A stretch of 64,000 bases of DNA from Pseudomonas sp. GM50 (lineage in GTDB: Bacteria > Pseudomonadota > Gammaproteobacteria > Pseudomonadales > Pseudomonadaceae), in assembly GCF_000282375.1 (NCBI RefSeq), contig NZ_AKJK01000043.1, positions 1 through 64,000 of the forward strand. The letters are read 5' to 3'. Below the pieces are notes generated by a model that worked only from the letters and a program-made list of their open reading frames with translations, was not told the DNA's origin and made no database searches. The translations under genes were made by a program, and so were the position numbers. Below, in pieces: positions 18,189 through 25,846 of the stretch; position 1 is the stretch's first letter; each line of letters opens with the position of its first letter.

Positions 18189-18605
18189 TTACTTCTTCAT
18201 CAAGGCCGAGCACGCCGCCTTGTACGCTTCATGCTGATACTTGTTCAGCGTCTCCGGCAGTGCAAAATCGAACTTTTTATTCTGCGCATTGATGGTCTGC
18301 GGCGACAGCAGTGTCACCTCGCAATTTTCCAGCAGCTGGAAAATCCCCTCGATTTTGAACGTAGTCGGCCCACCGGCGAACTCGCCTTTCTTGCTGCGCT
18401 TCTTGATCGCGATCCGGTCGATGGAGTTCTCACGGACAAACGACGCCACCTGAGCGGCGAAGACTTTGACGTTGGCGGCTTCGTCGTCCTCATCGAGGGC
18501 GATTTTCCTGGTGGCGAGGGCGACGTGACTGAGCGCCTGACCGTCGAGGGAGGCCACGGCGATGATCGCTTCGCTGCCTTTGATTTCGATGCCGCAGATT
18601 TTCAT
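18189..18605 (-). CDS. DUF3010 family protein
   Basis: A 138-residue soluble protein starting MKICGIEIKGSEAIIAVASLDG. The N-terminal pattern (a beta-strand, GIEIKGSEA, then IAVAS) recalls an RNase H/RuvC-like fold, and DUF3010 proteins of this size are common in pseudomonads; the activity is not known. A candidate acidic set is E7, D21 and the downstream Q/N region SPQTINAQNKKFDF. A purine-rich ribosome binding site (AGGAAAAGGG) precedes the ATG. It lies downstream of the toxin-antitoxin pair on the same strand, 32 bp after the antitoxin, so it may be cotranscribed with it. Confidence 0.8.
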   Translation of the reverse strand: MKICGIEIKGSEAIIAVASLDGQALSHVALATRKIALDEDDEAANVKVFAAQVASFVRENSIDRIAIKKRSKKGEFAGGPTTFKIEGIFQLLENCEVTLLSPQTINAQNKKFDFALPETLNKYQHEAYKAACSALMKK

Positions 18606-18637
18606 TTCAATCCCTTTTCCTGATGCTGGCGTTCAGC

Positions 18638-18961
18638 TTACAACTCTAGTTGGTTGGCGGTGATGCCAAAAGCTGCGGCAATTTTTTCACGGGTTGCCTT
18701 GCGGGGCTTGGAGGCCGTTTCTTGCTGGGCGAAAGCCGGTTGGGAAATGCCCATTCGCTTGGCAACTTCATCCTGCGTAAGGTTCAGGTGTTCGCGCCAG
18801 GCGCGAATGGGTGTCGCGCCATCGACGATGCGACTGACCACTTCGTGGGGGATCAGATCGGGCTCGATCTTCTGCGCCACATACTGCGCGTACGGAATAA
18901 CCACGAACGCCGGTTTTCCCTCCGCGTCGTTAATGATTTGAATTTCAGTAGGTGCGTTCAT
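18638..18961 (-). CDS. HTH-domain antitoxin
   Basis: A 107-residue protein with an N-terminal PHD/YefM-like strand-helix part (MNAPTEIQIINDAEGKPAFV) and a C-terminal Xre/Cro HTH (NLTQDEVAKRMGISQPAFAQ, about residues 60-80). Its start overlaps the toxin gene by 17 bp, so the order is toxin then antitoxin, as in HigBA-type systems. The start at 18961 is chosen because a longer frame would extend deep into the toxin gene without a family-like N-terminus. It should neutralise the toxin and repress the operon through the AT-rich inverted repeat at 19205-19246. The pairing is clear; the exact class is not. Confidence 0.85.
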   Translation of the reverse strand: MNAPTEIQIINDAEGKPAFVVIPYAQYVAQKIEPDLIPHEVVSRIVDGATPIRAWREHLNLTQDEVAKRMGISQPAFAQQETASKPRKATREKIAAAFGITANQLEL

Positions 18962-19199
18962 CGCGTTTTTTGACCTCTTGAATACTGACCACTTTGATCG
19001 CGCCATCCCAGTCGAACATAACCCGATAACTACCGACTCGCATTCGATAGGCGTAGTCATGACCAACCAGTGCTTTGACGTTGCCTACATCAGGCATGCC
19101 AGCTAGCGCCGTGATGGCATCACGAACCCGGATCTGATGAGCGGAATGCAATTTCAAGAGCTGCTTAACGGCCTTTCGAGTCCAGTGAATGCTGTTCAT
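18945..19199 (-). CDS. RelE/ParE-superfamily toxin
   Basis: An 84-residue protein with the RelE-fold pattern: IHWTRKAVKQLLKL at the N-terminus, a middle LVGHDYAYRMRVGSYRVMFDW strand set with basic residues, and a C-terminal VVSIQEVKKRDERTY tail. Such toxins cleave mRNA on the ribosome or, in ParE members, act on gyrase; the R/K-rich C-terminus (KKRDERTY) resembles RelE/YafQ-type mRNA interferases more. It is the first gene of the pair and has no obvious Shine-Dalgarno sequence, and the AT-rich promoter lies directly upstream, so the message may be nearly leaderless. Confidence 0.85.
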   Translation of the reverse strand: MNSIHWTRKAVKQLLKLHSAHQIRVRDAITALAGMPDVGNVKALVGHDYAYRMRVGSYRVMFDWDGAIKVVSIQEVKKRDERTY

Positions 19200-19204
19200 G
19201 GAAT

Positions 19205-19246
19205 AATATAAGTCTTTTATAGGATTTGCGAATCTTTACTTATATT
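19205..19246. promoter_or_regulatory. Inverted repeat in the toxin-antitoxin promoter
   Basis: AATATAAGT (19205-19213) and ACTTATATT (19238-19246) form perfect 9-bp arms around 24 bp, directly upstream of the toxin gene and overlapping its AT-rich promoter. A binding site for the HTH antitoxin is the simplest explanation. Confidence 0.5.
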
Positions 19247-19370
19247 TTTCAGGTGGCCAACAAACGAAATTTGTCGGGATGTTGCTCGAAAAAAACGGCT
19301 TTAACCCTTACCCAGCAAGAGTTGTAGGCTTGCTCGGTGACACCTGTGGGAAAGATCTTAATTGAAGGTA

Positions 19371-19394
19371 AAAGCTGGTAGGGCTACCAGCTTT
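19371..19394 (-). terminator. Intrinsic terminator of the LprI-like gene
   Basis: AAAGCTGGTA-GGGC-TACCAGCTTT is a perfect 10-bp stem; on the minus strand it ends in a TTTT run. It lies 17 bp after the stop of the LprI-like gene. Confidence 0.75.
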
Positions 19395-19411
19395 CGACGG
19401 ACGATTCAGGA

Positions 19412-19813
19412 TCACTCCTGCCCAATCGACTCCAAAAACTCCGACCGCTCGTCACTCATGCGCGCTACGCAATCATTCTGCGCAATGGTGAACGCTTTGC
19501 TACCGCTGGTCGCCGGAAATGCGTCCACTGCGCAATCGGCATCCCGGGTTTTCAGCCATTGCTGTTGCGCGGTCTTGATTTTGGCGGTGATGTCGGTCAG
19601 TTGCGCCTTGTTGTTGCCGTAAAGCGTTTGCATGCGCTCGGTCAGGCTCTGAAAGTTGTCGCTTAGCAGCTGTTCGGCGGTGGTTCTGCTGTAGGCCGAG
19701 CATTCCAGGGTCTGGATTTCGTTTTCGACGGCGTCGCAGGGGTTGTCGTTGGCCTCTTCAGCTGCTTGTACGCCAGTTGCCATCAGTGCCAAAGCCAGGA
19801 AGATCGATTTCAT
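19412..19813 (-). CDS. LprI-like secreted protein (DUF1311)
   Basis: A 133-residue exported protein with a signal peptide (MKSIFLALALMATGVQA, cleavage before AEEAND). The mature part holds the DUF1311/LprI pattern with conserved Cys (NPCDAVENEIQTLECSAY, DADCAVDAF, NDCVARM) that probably form two disulfides, and the WLKTRDADC core. LprI of Mycobacterium tuberculosis inhibits lysozyme, but most members are uncharacterised. The ATG at 19813 was chosen because it starts the signal peptide. It is monocistronic, ended by its own hairpin, and divergent from the dipeptidase operon. Confidence 0.82.
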   Translation of the reverse strand: MKSIFLALALMATGVQAAEEANDNPCDAVENEIQTLECSAYSRTTAEQLLSDNFQSLTERMQTLYGNNKAQLTDITAKIKTAQQQWLKTRDADCAVDAFPATSGSKAFTIAQNDCVARMSDERSEFLESIGQE

Positions 19814-19910
19814 TGCGCCGCCGCCCCTTAATCCAGTAATGCATTCAGTAAAACATCCAGTGATACGGCGAATTCTGGCCCAAGCGGGCGGCGTTGGATA
19901 GGTAGGCAAT

Positions 19911-19945
19911 GACGCCTGTTAACGACCCTTTGTCGCGGATTGACG
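19911..19945. promoter_or_regulatory. Candidate GbdR site upstream of the dgc operon
   Basis: GACGCCTGTTAACG (19911) and GTCGCGGATTGACG (19932) are imperfect direct repeats 21 bp apart, with a further GTCG 31 bp on. They lie about 120 bp before the first gene of the dimethylglycine operon. Confidence 0.35.
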
Positions 19946-20061
19946 CTTTCGGCAAACCCTCTGTCGTTTTTGCACCCGGCTACCCCCGCACCGAGGCATA
20001 TGCTGGCCCCAAAGCGCCGGCACACGATTCGGCGCATGAATCGCTAATAGGGGACAGCCTG

Positions 20062-21039
20062 ATGAGCCCAGCCGAATTGCACGCCGACAGCATCGTTATC
20101 GACGGGCTGATTATTGCCAAGTGGAACCGCGAGCTGTTTGAAGACATGCGCAAGGGCGGTCTGACCGCGGCCAACTGCACCGTGTCGGTGTGGGAGGGCT
20201 TCCAGGCCACTGTCAACAACATCGCCGCCAGCCAGAAGCTGATCCGCGAGAACAGCGACCTGGTGATTCCGGTGCGCACCACCGCCGATATCCGCAAGGC
20301 CAAGGAACAGGGCAAGACCGGCATCCTCTTTGGCTTCCAGAATGCTCACGCGTTTGAAGACCAGATCGGCTACGTCGAGGTCTTCAAACAGCTCGGCGTC
20401 GGTATCGTGCAGATGTGCTACAACACCCAAAACCTGGTGGGCACCGGTTGCTACGAGCGCGACGGCGGCCTGTCGGGTTTCGGTCGTGAAATCGTTGCCG
20501 AGATGAACCGTGTCGGCGTCATGTGCGACCTGTCCCACGTCGGTTCGAAGACCTCCGAAGAAGTCATCCTCGAATCCAAGAAGCCGGTCTGCTACTCCCA
20601 TTGCCTGCCGTCGGGTCTGAAAGTACACCCGCGCAACAAATCCGATGAAGAACTGAAGTTTATTGCCGACCACGGCGGTTTCGTCGGCGTGACCATGTTC
20701 GCGCCGTTCCTGGCCAAGGGCATCGATTCGACCATCGACGACTACGCCGAAGCCATCGAATACACCATGAACATCGTCGGCGAAGACGCCATCGGCATCG
20801 GCACCGACTTCACCCAGGGTCACGGCCAGGACTTCTTCGAATACCTGACCCATGACAAGGGCTACGCCCGCCGTCTGACCAGCTTCGGCAAGATCATCAA
20901 CCCGCTGGGCATCCGCACCGTGGGCGAGTTCCCGAACCTGACCGAGACCCTGCTCAAACGCGGCCATTCCGAGCGTGTGGTGCGCAAGATCATGGGCGAG
21001 AACTGGGTGAATGTCCTCAAGGACGTCTGGGGCGAATAA
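20062..21039 (+). CDS. Membrane-dipeptidase family protein (M19)
   Basis: A 325-residue amidohydrolase-fold peptidase of family M19 (renal dipeptidase type), probably a cytosolic zinc enzyme. Visible motifs: SIVIDGLIIAKWN near the N-terminus, where classical members have DGHND and here the first metal-site His is absent; CDLSHVGSKTSEEVI near 155 and CYSHCLP near 180 with metal-site His; IGIGTDFTQGHGQ near 240. It opens the operon with the DUF5943 gene and dgcA, as PA5396 does in P. aeruginosa, and is probably GbdR controlled. Its substrate in betaine metabolism is unknown. The start at 20062 is chosen from the family N-terminus and the GGGGA upstream. Confidence 0.85.
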   Translation: MSPAELHADSIVIDGLIIAKWNRELFEDMRKGGLTAANCTVSVWEGFQATVNNIAASQKLIRENSDLVIPVRTTADIRKAKEQGKTGILFGFQNAHAFEDQIGYVEVFKQLGVGIVQMCYNTQNLVGTGCYERDGGLSGFGREIVAEMNRVGVMCDLSHVGSKTSEEVILESKKPVCYSHCLPSGLKVHPRNKSDEELKFIADHGGFVGVTMFAPFLAKGIDSTIDDYAEAIEYTMNIVGEDAIGIGTDFTQGHGQDFFEYLTHDKGYARRLTSFGKIINPLGIRTVGEFPNLTETLLKRGHSERVVRKIMGENWVNVLKDVWGE

Positions 21040-21117
21040 GCCACCGCATTTCTGAATCCTTTCCCCCGGCCGTCCGTGCCGGGGGCAACACAACGAATTT
21101 TCTGGAGTTAAGTTTCC

Positions 21118-21648
21118 ATGGCCAAGATCGCCCCGCAATTGCCAATCGAAGTCGACAGCGAAACCGGTGTCTGGACCTCCGACGCCCTGCCGATGCTGTA
21201 TGTGCCGCGTCACTTTTTCGTCAACAACCACATGGGCATCGAGGAAGTGCTGGGCGCCGACGCCTACGCTGAAATCCTCTACAAGGCCGGCTACAAGTCC
21301 GCCTGGCACTGGTGTGAAAAAGAAGCTGAATGCCACGGCCTGGAAGGCGTCGCAGTGTTTGAGCATTACATGAAGCGTCTGTCGCAACGCGGCTGGGGCC
21401 TGTTCAAAATCCAGGACATCGACCTCGACAAAGGCACCGCCAGCGTCAAGCTCGAACACTCCGCATTTGTCTACGTGTACGGCAAGGTCGGACGCAAGGT
21501 CGACTACATGTTCACTGGCTGGTTCGCCGGCGCCATGGATCAGATTCTTCAGGCCCGTGGCAGCTCGATCCGCACCGTTGCAGAACAGGTTTACGGTGGC
21601 TCCGAAGAAGGCCACGACGACGGTTTGTTCACCGTCAAGCCGTTGTAA
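21118..21648 (+). CDS. DUF5943 / 4-vinyl reductase-like protein
   Basis: A 176-residue soluble protein of the V4R-like class (PRHFFVNNHMGIEEVLGADAYAEILYKAGYKSAWHWCEKEAECHG near residues 24-65). Such domains bind small hydrophobic ligands or act as adaptor domains. In P. aeruginosa the counterpart (PA5397) lies in the dgc operon and is needed or induced with dimethylglycine use, but its biochemical job is not established. It starts after GGAG with 10-base spacing, 78 bp after the dipeptidase and 15 bp before dgcA, so cotranscription is clear. A role in assembling or stabilising DgcAB is my inference only. Confidence 0.8.
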   Translation: MAKIAPQLPIEVDSETGVWTSDALPMLYVPRHFFVNNHMGIEEVLGADAYAEILYKAGYKSAWHWCEKEAECHGLEGVAVFEHYMKRLSQRGWGLFKIQDIDLDKGTASVKLEHSAFVYVYGKVGRKVDYMFTGWFAGAMDQILQARGSSIRTVAEQVYGGSEEGHDDGLFTVKPL

Positions 21649-21663
21649 GTCGAGGAACCCGCC

Positions 21664-23724
21664 ATGGCTTTCGAAGCAATGTTTCAACCGATTCAAATCG
21701 GCAAACTGACCATCCGCAACCGCGTGCTCAGCACCGCGCACGCCGAGGTCTACGCCACCGACGGCGGCATGACCACCGACCGGTACGTCAAGTATTACGA
21801 AGAGAAAGCCAAGGGCGGGATCGGCCTGGCGATTTGCGGCGGTTCCTCCAGCGTGGCCATCGACAGCCCGCAAGGCTGGTGGAAGTCGGTCAACCTGGCC
21901 GACGACCGGATCATTCCGCACTTCCAGAACCTGGCCGATGCCATGCACAAGCATGGCGCCAAGATCATGATCCAGATTACCCACATGGGCCGTCGCTCGC
22001 GCTGGGACGGCGAGCATTGGCCAACCCTGTTGTCGCCGTCGGGCATCCGTGAACCGGTGCACCGTGCGACCTGCAAAACCATCGAACCGGAAGAAATCTG
22101 GCGGGTCATCGGCAACTACGCAAGCGCAGCTGCACGGGCCAAGGCCGGTGGCCTGGACGGCGTCGAGCTGTCTGCCGTGCACCAGCACATGATCGACCAG
22201 TTCTGGAGCCCACGGGTTAACAAACGTACCGATGAATGGGGCGGCAGCTTCGAAAACCGCATGCGTTTCGGCCTGGAAGTGATCAAGGCTGTGCGCAAGG
22301 AAGTCGGTCCTGACTTCTGCGTCGGCATTCGTCTGTGCGGTGATGAGTTCCACCCGGACGGCTTGTCCCACGAGGACATGAAACAGATCGCCAAGTACTA
22401 CGACGACACCGGCATGATCGACTTCATCGGCGTCGTGGGCTCGGGTTGCGACACCCACAACACCCTGGCCAACGTTATCCCGAACATGAGTTATCCACCG
22501 GAGCCATTCCTGCACTTGGCCGCCGGTATCAAAGAAGTGGTGAAGGCTCCGGTTTTGCACGCGCAGAACATCAAGGACCCGAACCAGGCGACCCGTATTC
22601 TGGAAGGCGGCTACGTCGACATGGTCGGCATGACCCGCGCCCACATCGCCGACCCGCACCTGATCGCGAAGATCAAGATGGGCCAGGTCGACCAGATCAA
22701 ACAATGCGTCGGCGCCAACTACTGCATCGACCGTCAGTACCAGGGCCTGGACGTCTTGTGCATCCAGAACGCCGCGACTTCCCGTGAATACATGGGCGTG
22801 CCGCACATCATCGAGAAATCGACCGGTGTGAAGCGCAAAGTCGTGGTGGTCGGTGCCGGTCCTGCCGGGATGGAAGCGGCTCGCGTGTCGGCCGAACGTG
22901 GCCACGACGTGACCCTGTTCGAGAAGAAAGAATTCATCGGCGGGCAGATCACTACCGCATCGAAAGCTCCACAACGGGACCAGATCGCCGGCATCACTCG
23001 CTGGTTCCAGCTGGAACTGGCGCGCTTGAAAGTCGATCTGCGCCTGGGCGTGGCGGCGGATGCGGCGACTATTCTCGACCTGCGTCCGGACGTGGTGGTG
23101 CTCGCTGTCGGCGGTCATCCGTTCCTGGAGCAGAACGAACATTGGGGCGCGGCTGAAGGCCTGGTGGTTAGCAGCTGGGACATCCTCGACGGCAAGGTTG
23201 CACCGGGCAAGAACGTGCTGGTCTACGACACCATTTGCGAGTTCACCGGGATGTCGACGGCTGACTTCCTCGCCGACAAGGGCAGCCAGGTCGAGATCGT
23301 CACCGACGACATCAAACCGGGTGTGGCCATCGGCGGTACGTCGTTCCCGACGTACTACCGCAGCATGTACCCGAAAGAAGTGATCATGACCGGGGACATG
23401 ATGCTGGAGAAGGTCTACCGCGAAGGCGACAAGCTGGTGGCGGTGCTGGAAAACGAATACACCGGCGCCAAAGAGGAGCGGGTGGTGGACCAGGTCGTCG
23501 TCGAAAACGGCGTGCGTCCGGACGAAGAAATCTACTACGCGCTGAAGGAAGGCTCGCGCAACAAAGGCCAGATGGACATCGAAGCCCTGTTCGCGATCAA
23601 GCCGCAACCTTCGCTGAGCCAGGCGGGCGACGGCTACTTGCTGTTCCGTATCGGCGACTGCGTGGCCCAGCGCAACACCCACGCGGCGATCTATGACGCG
23701 TTGCGGTTGTGCAAGGATTTCTAA
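21664..23724 (+). CDS. dgcA: Dimethylglycine demethylase subunit DgcA
   Basis: Flavoprotein that oxidatively removes a methyl group from dimethylglycine, giving sarcosine. The 686-residue product follows the trimethylamine dehydrogenase/2,4-dienoyl-CoA reductase plan: an OYE-type TIM barrel (residues 1-340, FMN), an iron-sulfur segment (348-366) and FAD/NAD-type Rossmann domains (VVVVGAGPAGMEAARVSAERG near 395-415). Oddity: the cluster motif reads C348-V-G-A351-N-Y-C354 with C366, so the second of four ligands of the trimethylamine dehydrogenase motif is Ala. GAGGAA stands before the ATG. Electrons should pass through DgcB and the dedicated ETF to ubiquinone. Confidence 0.93.
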   Translation: MAFEAMFQPIQIGKLTIRNRVLSTAHAEVYATDGGMTTDRYVKYYEEKAKGGIGLAICGGSSSVAIDSPQGWWKSVNLADDRIIPHFQNLADAMHKHGAKIMIQITHMGRRSRWDGEHWPTLLSPSGIREPVHRATCKTIEPEEIWRVIGNYASAAARAKAGGLDGVELSAVHQHMIDQFWSPRVNKRTDEWGGSFENRMRFGLEVIKAVRKEVGPDFCVGIRLCGDEFHPDGLSHEDMKQIAKYYDDTGMIDFIGVVGSGCDTHNTLANVIPNMSYPPEPFLHLAAGIKEVVKAPVLHAQNIKDPNQATRILEGGYVDMVGMTRAHIADPHLIAKIKMGQVDQIKQCVGANYCIDRQYQGLDVLCIQNAATSREYMGVPHIIEKSTGVKRKVVVVGAGPAGMEAARVSAERGHDVTLFEKKEFIGGQITTASKAPQRDQIAGITRWFQLELARLKVDLRLGVAADAATILDLRPDVVVLAVGGHPFLEQNEHWGAAEGLVVSSWDILDGKVAPGKNVLVYDTICEFTGMSTADFLADKGSQVEIVTDDIKPGVAIGGTSFPTYYRSMYPKEVIMTGDMMLEKVYREGDKLVAVLENEYTGAKEERVVDQVVVENGVRPDEEIYYALKEGSRNKGQMDIEALFAIKPQPSLSQAGDGYLLFRIGDCVAQRNTHAAIYDALRLCKDF

Positions 23725-23738
23725 GAGCTTGTGGATAA

Positions 23739-23832
23739 CCTGTAGGAGCGAGGCTTGCCCGCGAAGGCCGACTGACATTCAACATTGATGTTGGCTGATC
23801 CATCGCCTTCGCGGACAAGCCTCGCTCCTACA
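23739..23832. repeat. REP pair, GGGCAAGCCTCGCTCC type
   Basis: Inverted pair in the 172-bp gap between dgcA and dgcB, inside the operon. A consensus DnaA box (TGTGGATAA, 23730-23738) abuts it. Confidence 0.88.
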
Positions 23833-23896
23833 GGGATTCGAGCAAGGCATCCAGGTAGTTTGGCCTGCAAGACCCTGCGGTCTTTGGGAGCTCCAC

Positions 23897-25846
23897 ATGT
23901 TGAACACCCTTCTTCCAATCCTGTTGTTCGCTGCCTTGGGCCTGGCTGTCCTGGGCGCGTTGCGGCGGGTGGCTATGTGGCGTCAGGGCCGGGCGTCGAA
24001 AGTCGACCTGATCGGCGGTCTGTTCGCCATGCCCAAACGCTACATGGTCGATTTGCACCACGTCGTCGCGCGGGACAAATACATTGCCAACACCCACGTT
24101 GCCACGGCCGGTGGTGCAGTGGCGTCCATTGTGCTGGCGATTCTGGTGCATGGTTTTGGCCTGCATAACCGCATCCTCGGTTATGCACTGCTGCTGATGT
24201 CGGCGGTGATGTTTGTTGGCGCGATCTTTATGTTCCTGCGCCGTCGCAACCCACCGGCCCGCTTGTCCAAAGGCCCGTGGATGCGCCTGCCGAAAAGCCT
24301 GATGGCGTTCTCGGCATCGTTCTTCCTGCTGACCCTGCCGGTCGCCGGCATCCTTCCGGAAAACTTCGGTGGTTGGGTGGTCGCTGCGATCCTCGGCGTC
24401 GGCGTGCTGTGGGGCGTTAGCGAACTGTTCTTCGGCATGACCTGGGGCGGGCCGATGAAGCACGCCTTCGCCGGTGCCCTGCACCTGGCCTGGCACCGTC
24501 GCGCCGAACGCTTTGGCGGCGGTCGTTCCACCGGGTTGAAACCGCTGGATCTGAATGATCCGAACGCGCCACTCGGTGTGGAAAAACCCAAGGATTTCAC
24601 CTGGAACCAACTGCTCGGCTTCGACGCCTGCGTGCAGTGCGGTAAATGCGAAGCTGCATGCCCAGCGTTCGCCGCCGGCCAGCCGCTGAACCCGAAAAAA
24701 CTGATTCAGGACATGGTCGTTGGCCTGGCTGGCGGTACCGACGCCAAGTTCGCTGGCAGTCCGTATCCGGGCAAAGCAATTGGCGAACACGGTGGCAATC
24801 CGCATCAACCGATTGTCAACGGTCTGGTGGACGCTGAAACCCTGTGGTCCTGCACCACTTGCCGTGCCTGCGTCGAGGAATGCCCGATGATGATCGAGCA
24901 CGTCGACGCCATCGTCGACATGCGTCGCCATCTGACCCTGGAAAAAGGCGCGACCCCGAACAAGGGCGCCGAAGTCCTGGAAAACCTGATCGCCACCGAC
25001 AACCCTGGCGGCTTCGCGCCGGGCGGGCGGATGAACTGGGCGGCGGATTTGAACCTGAACCTGCTCAGCGAGAAGAAATCCACCGACGTGCTGTTCTGGG
25101 TCGGTGACGGTGCCTTCGACATGCGCAACCAGCGCACCCTGCGCGCTTTCGTCAAAGTGCTGAAAGCGGCCAAGGTCGACTTCGCGGTGCTGGGGCTTGA
25201 AGAGCGCGACAGCGGTGACGTGGCCCGGCGCCTGGGCGACGAAGCGACCTTCCAGCTGTTGGCCAAACGCAACATCCAGACTTTGGCCAAATACAGCTTC
25301 AACCGCATCGTCACCTGCGACCCGCACAGTTTCCACGTGCTGAAAAACGAGTACGGCGCCTTCGACGGCAACTACCTCGTGCAGCACCACAGCACCTACA
25401 TGGCGGAGATCATTGGCGAAGGCGCCCTGAACCTCGGCCAGCACAAAGGCAGCAGCGTGACCTATCACGACCCGTGCTACCTCGGCCGCTACAACGGCGA
25501 ATACGAGGCGCCGCGCGAAGTACTGCGCGCCCTGGGCATCGAGATCAAGGAAATGCAACGCTCCGGTTTCCGTTCACGCTGCTGCGGCGGCGGTGGCGGT
25601 GCACCGATCACCGACATTCCGGGCAAGCAGCGGATCCCCGACATGCGCATGGAAGACATCCGCGAAACCGGCGCCGAACTGGTGGCCGTGGGTTGTCCAC
25701 AGTGCACAGCGATGCTCGAAGGCGTGGTCGAACCGCGTCCACTAATCAAGGACATCGCCGAACTGGTGGCCGACGCCTTGCTCGAAGACGCCGCGCCGGG
25801 AAAGCCTTCGGCACCGGCCAAACGTGAACCTGCGGAGGTGCATTGA
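23897..25846 (+). CDS. dgcB: Dimethylglycine demethylase subunit DgcB (iron-sulfur, membrane)
   Basis: A 649-residue membrane-anchored iron-sulfur oxidoreductase. The N-terminal part (residues about 1-190, DUF3483) has about five membrane segments. Two [4Fe-4S] ferredoxin motifs follow: C245, C248, C251, C255 in CVQCGKCEAACP and C319, C322, C325, C329 in CTTCRACVEECP. The C-terminal half has two CCG-type motifs (HDPCYLGRYN, CCGGGGGAP and GCPQC) as in heterodisulfide reductase HdrD and GlcF. It should relay electrons between DgcA/ETF and the membrane. Its stop overlaps the ETF-alpha start (TGATG). The ribosome binding site is GGGAG. Confidence 0.92.
   Translation: MLNTLLPILLFAALGLAVLGALRRVAMWRQGRASKVDLIGGLFAMPKRYMVDLHHVVARDKYIANTHVATAGGAVASIVLAILVHGFGLHNRILGYALLLMSAVMFVGAIFMFLRRRNPPARLSKGPWMRLPKSLMAFSASFFLLTLPVAGILPENFGGWVVAAILGVGVLWGVSELFFGMTWGGPMKHAFAGALHLAWHRRAERFGGGRSTGLKPLDLNDPNAPLGVEKPKDFTWNQLLGFDACVQCGKCEAACPAFAAGQPLNPKKLIQDMVVGLAGGTDAKFAGSPYPGKAIGEHGGNPHQPIVNGLVDAETLWSCTTCRACVEECPMMIEHVDAIVDMRRHLTLEKGATPNKGAEVLENLIATDNPGGFAPGGRMNWAADLNLNLLSEKKSTDVLFWVGDGAFDMRNQRTLRAFVKVLKAAKVDFAVLGLEERDSGDVARRLGDEATFQLLAKRNIQTLAKYSFNRIVTCDPHSFHVLKNEYGAFDGNYLVQHHSTYMAEIIGEGALNLGQHKGSSVTYHDPCYLGRYNGEYEAPREVLRALGIEIKEMQRSGFRSRCCGGGGGAPITDIPGKQRIPDMRMEDIRETGAELVAVGCPQCTAMLEGVVEPRPLIKDIAELVADALLEDAAPGKPSAPAKREPAEVH

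Noticed and set aside
18638..18961. Prophage Cro/CI repressor
   Set aside because: The HTH protein overlaps a RelE-type toxin and has no phage genes around it, so an antitoxin is a better reading.
20044..23778. 1244-codon minus-strand frame opposite the dipeptidase, DUF5943 and dgcA genes
   Set aside because: It crosses three certain plus-strand genes and has the His/Val/Asp-rich look of a codon-bias shadow.
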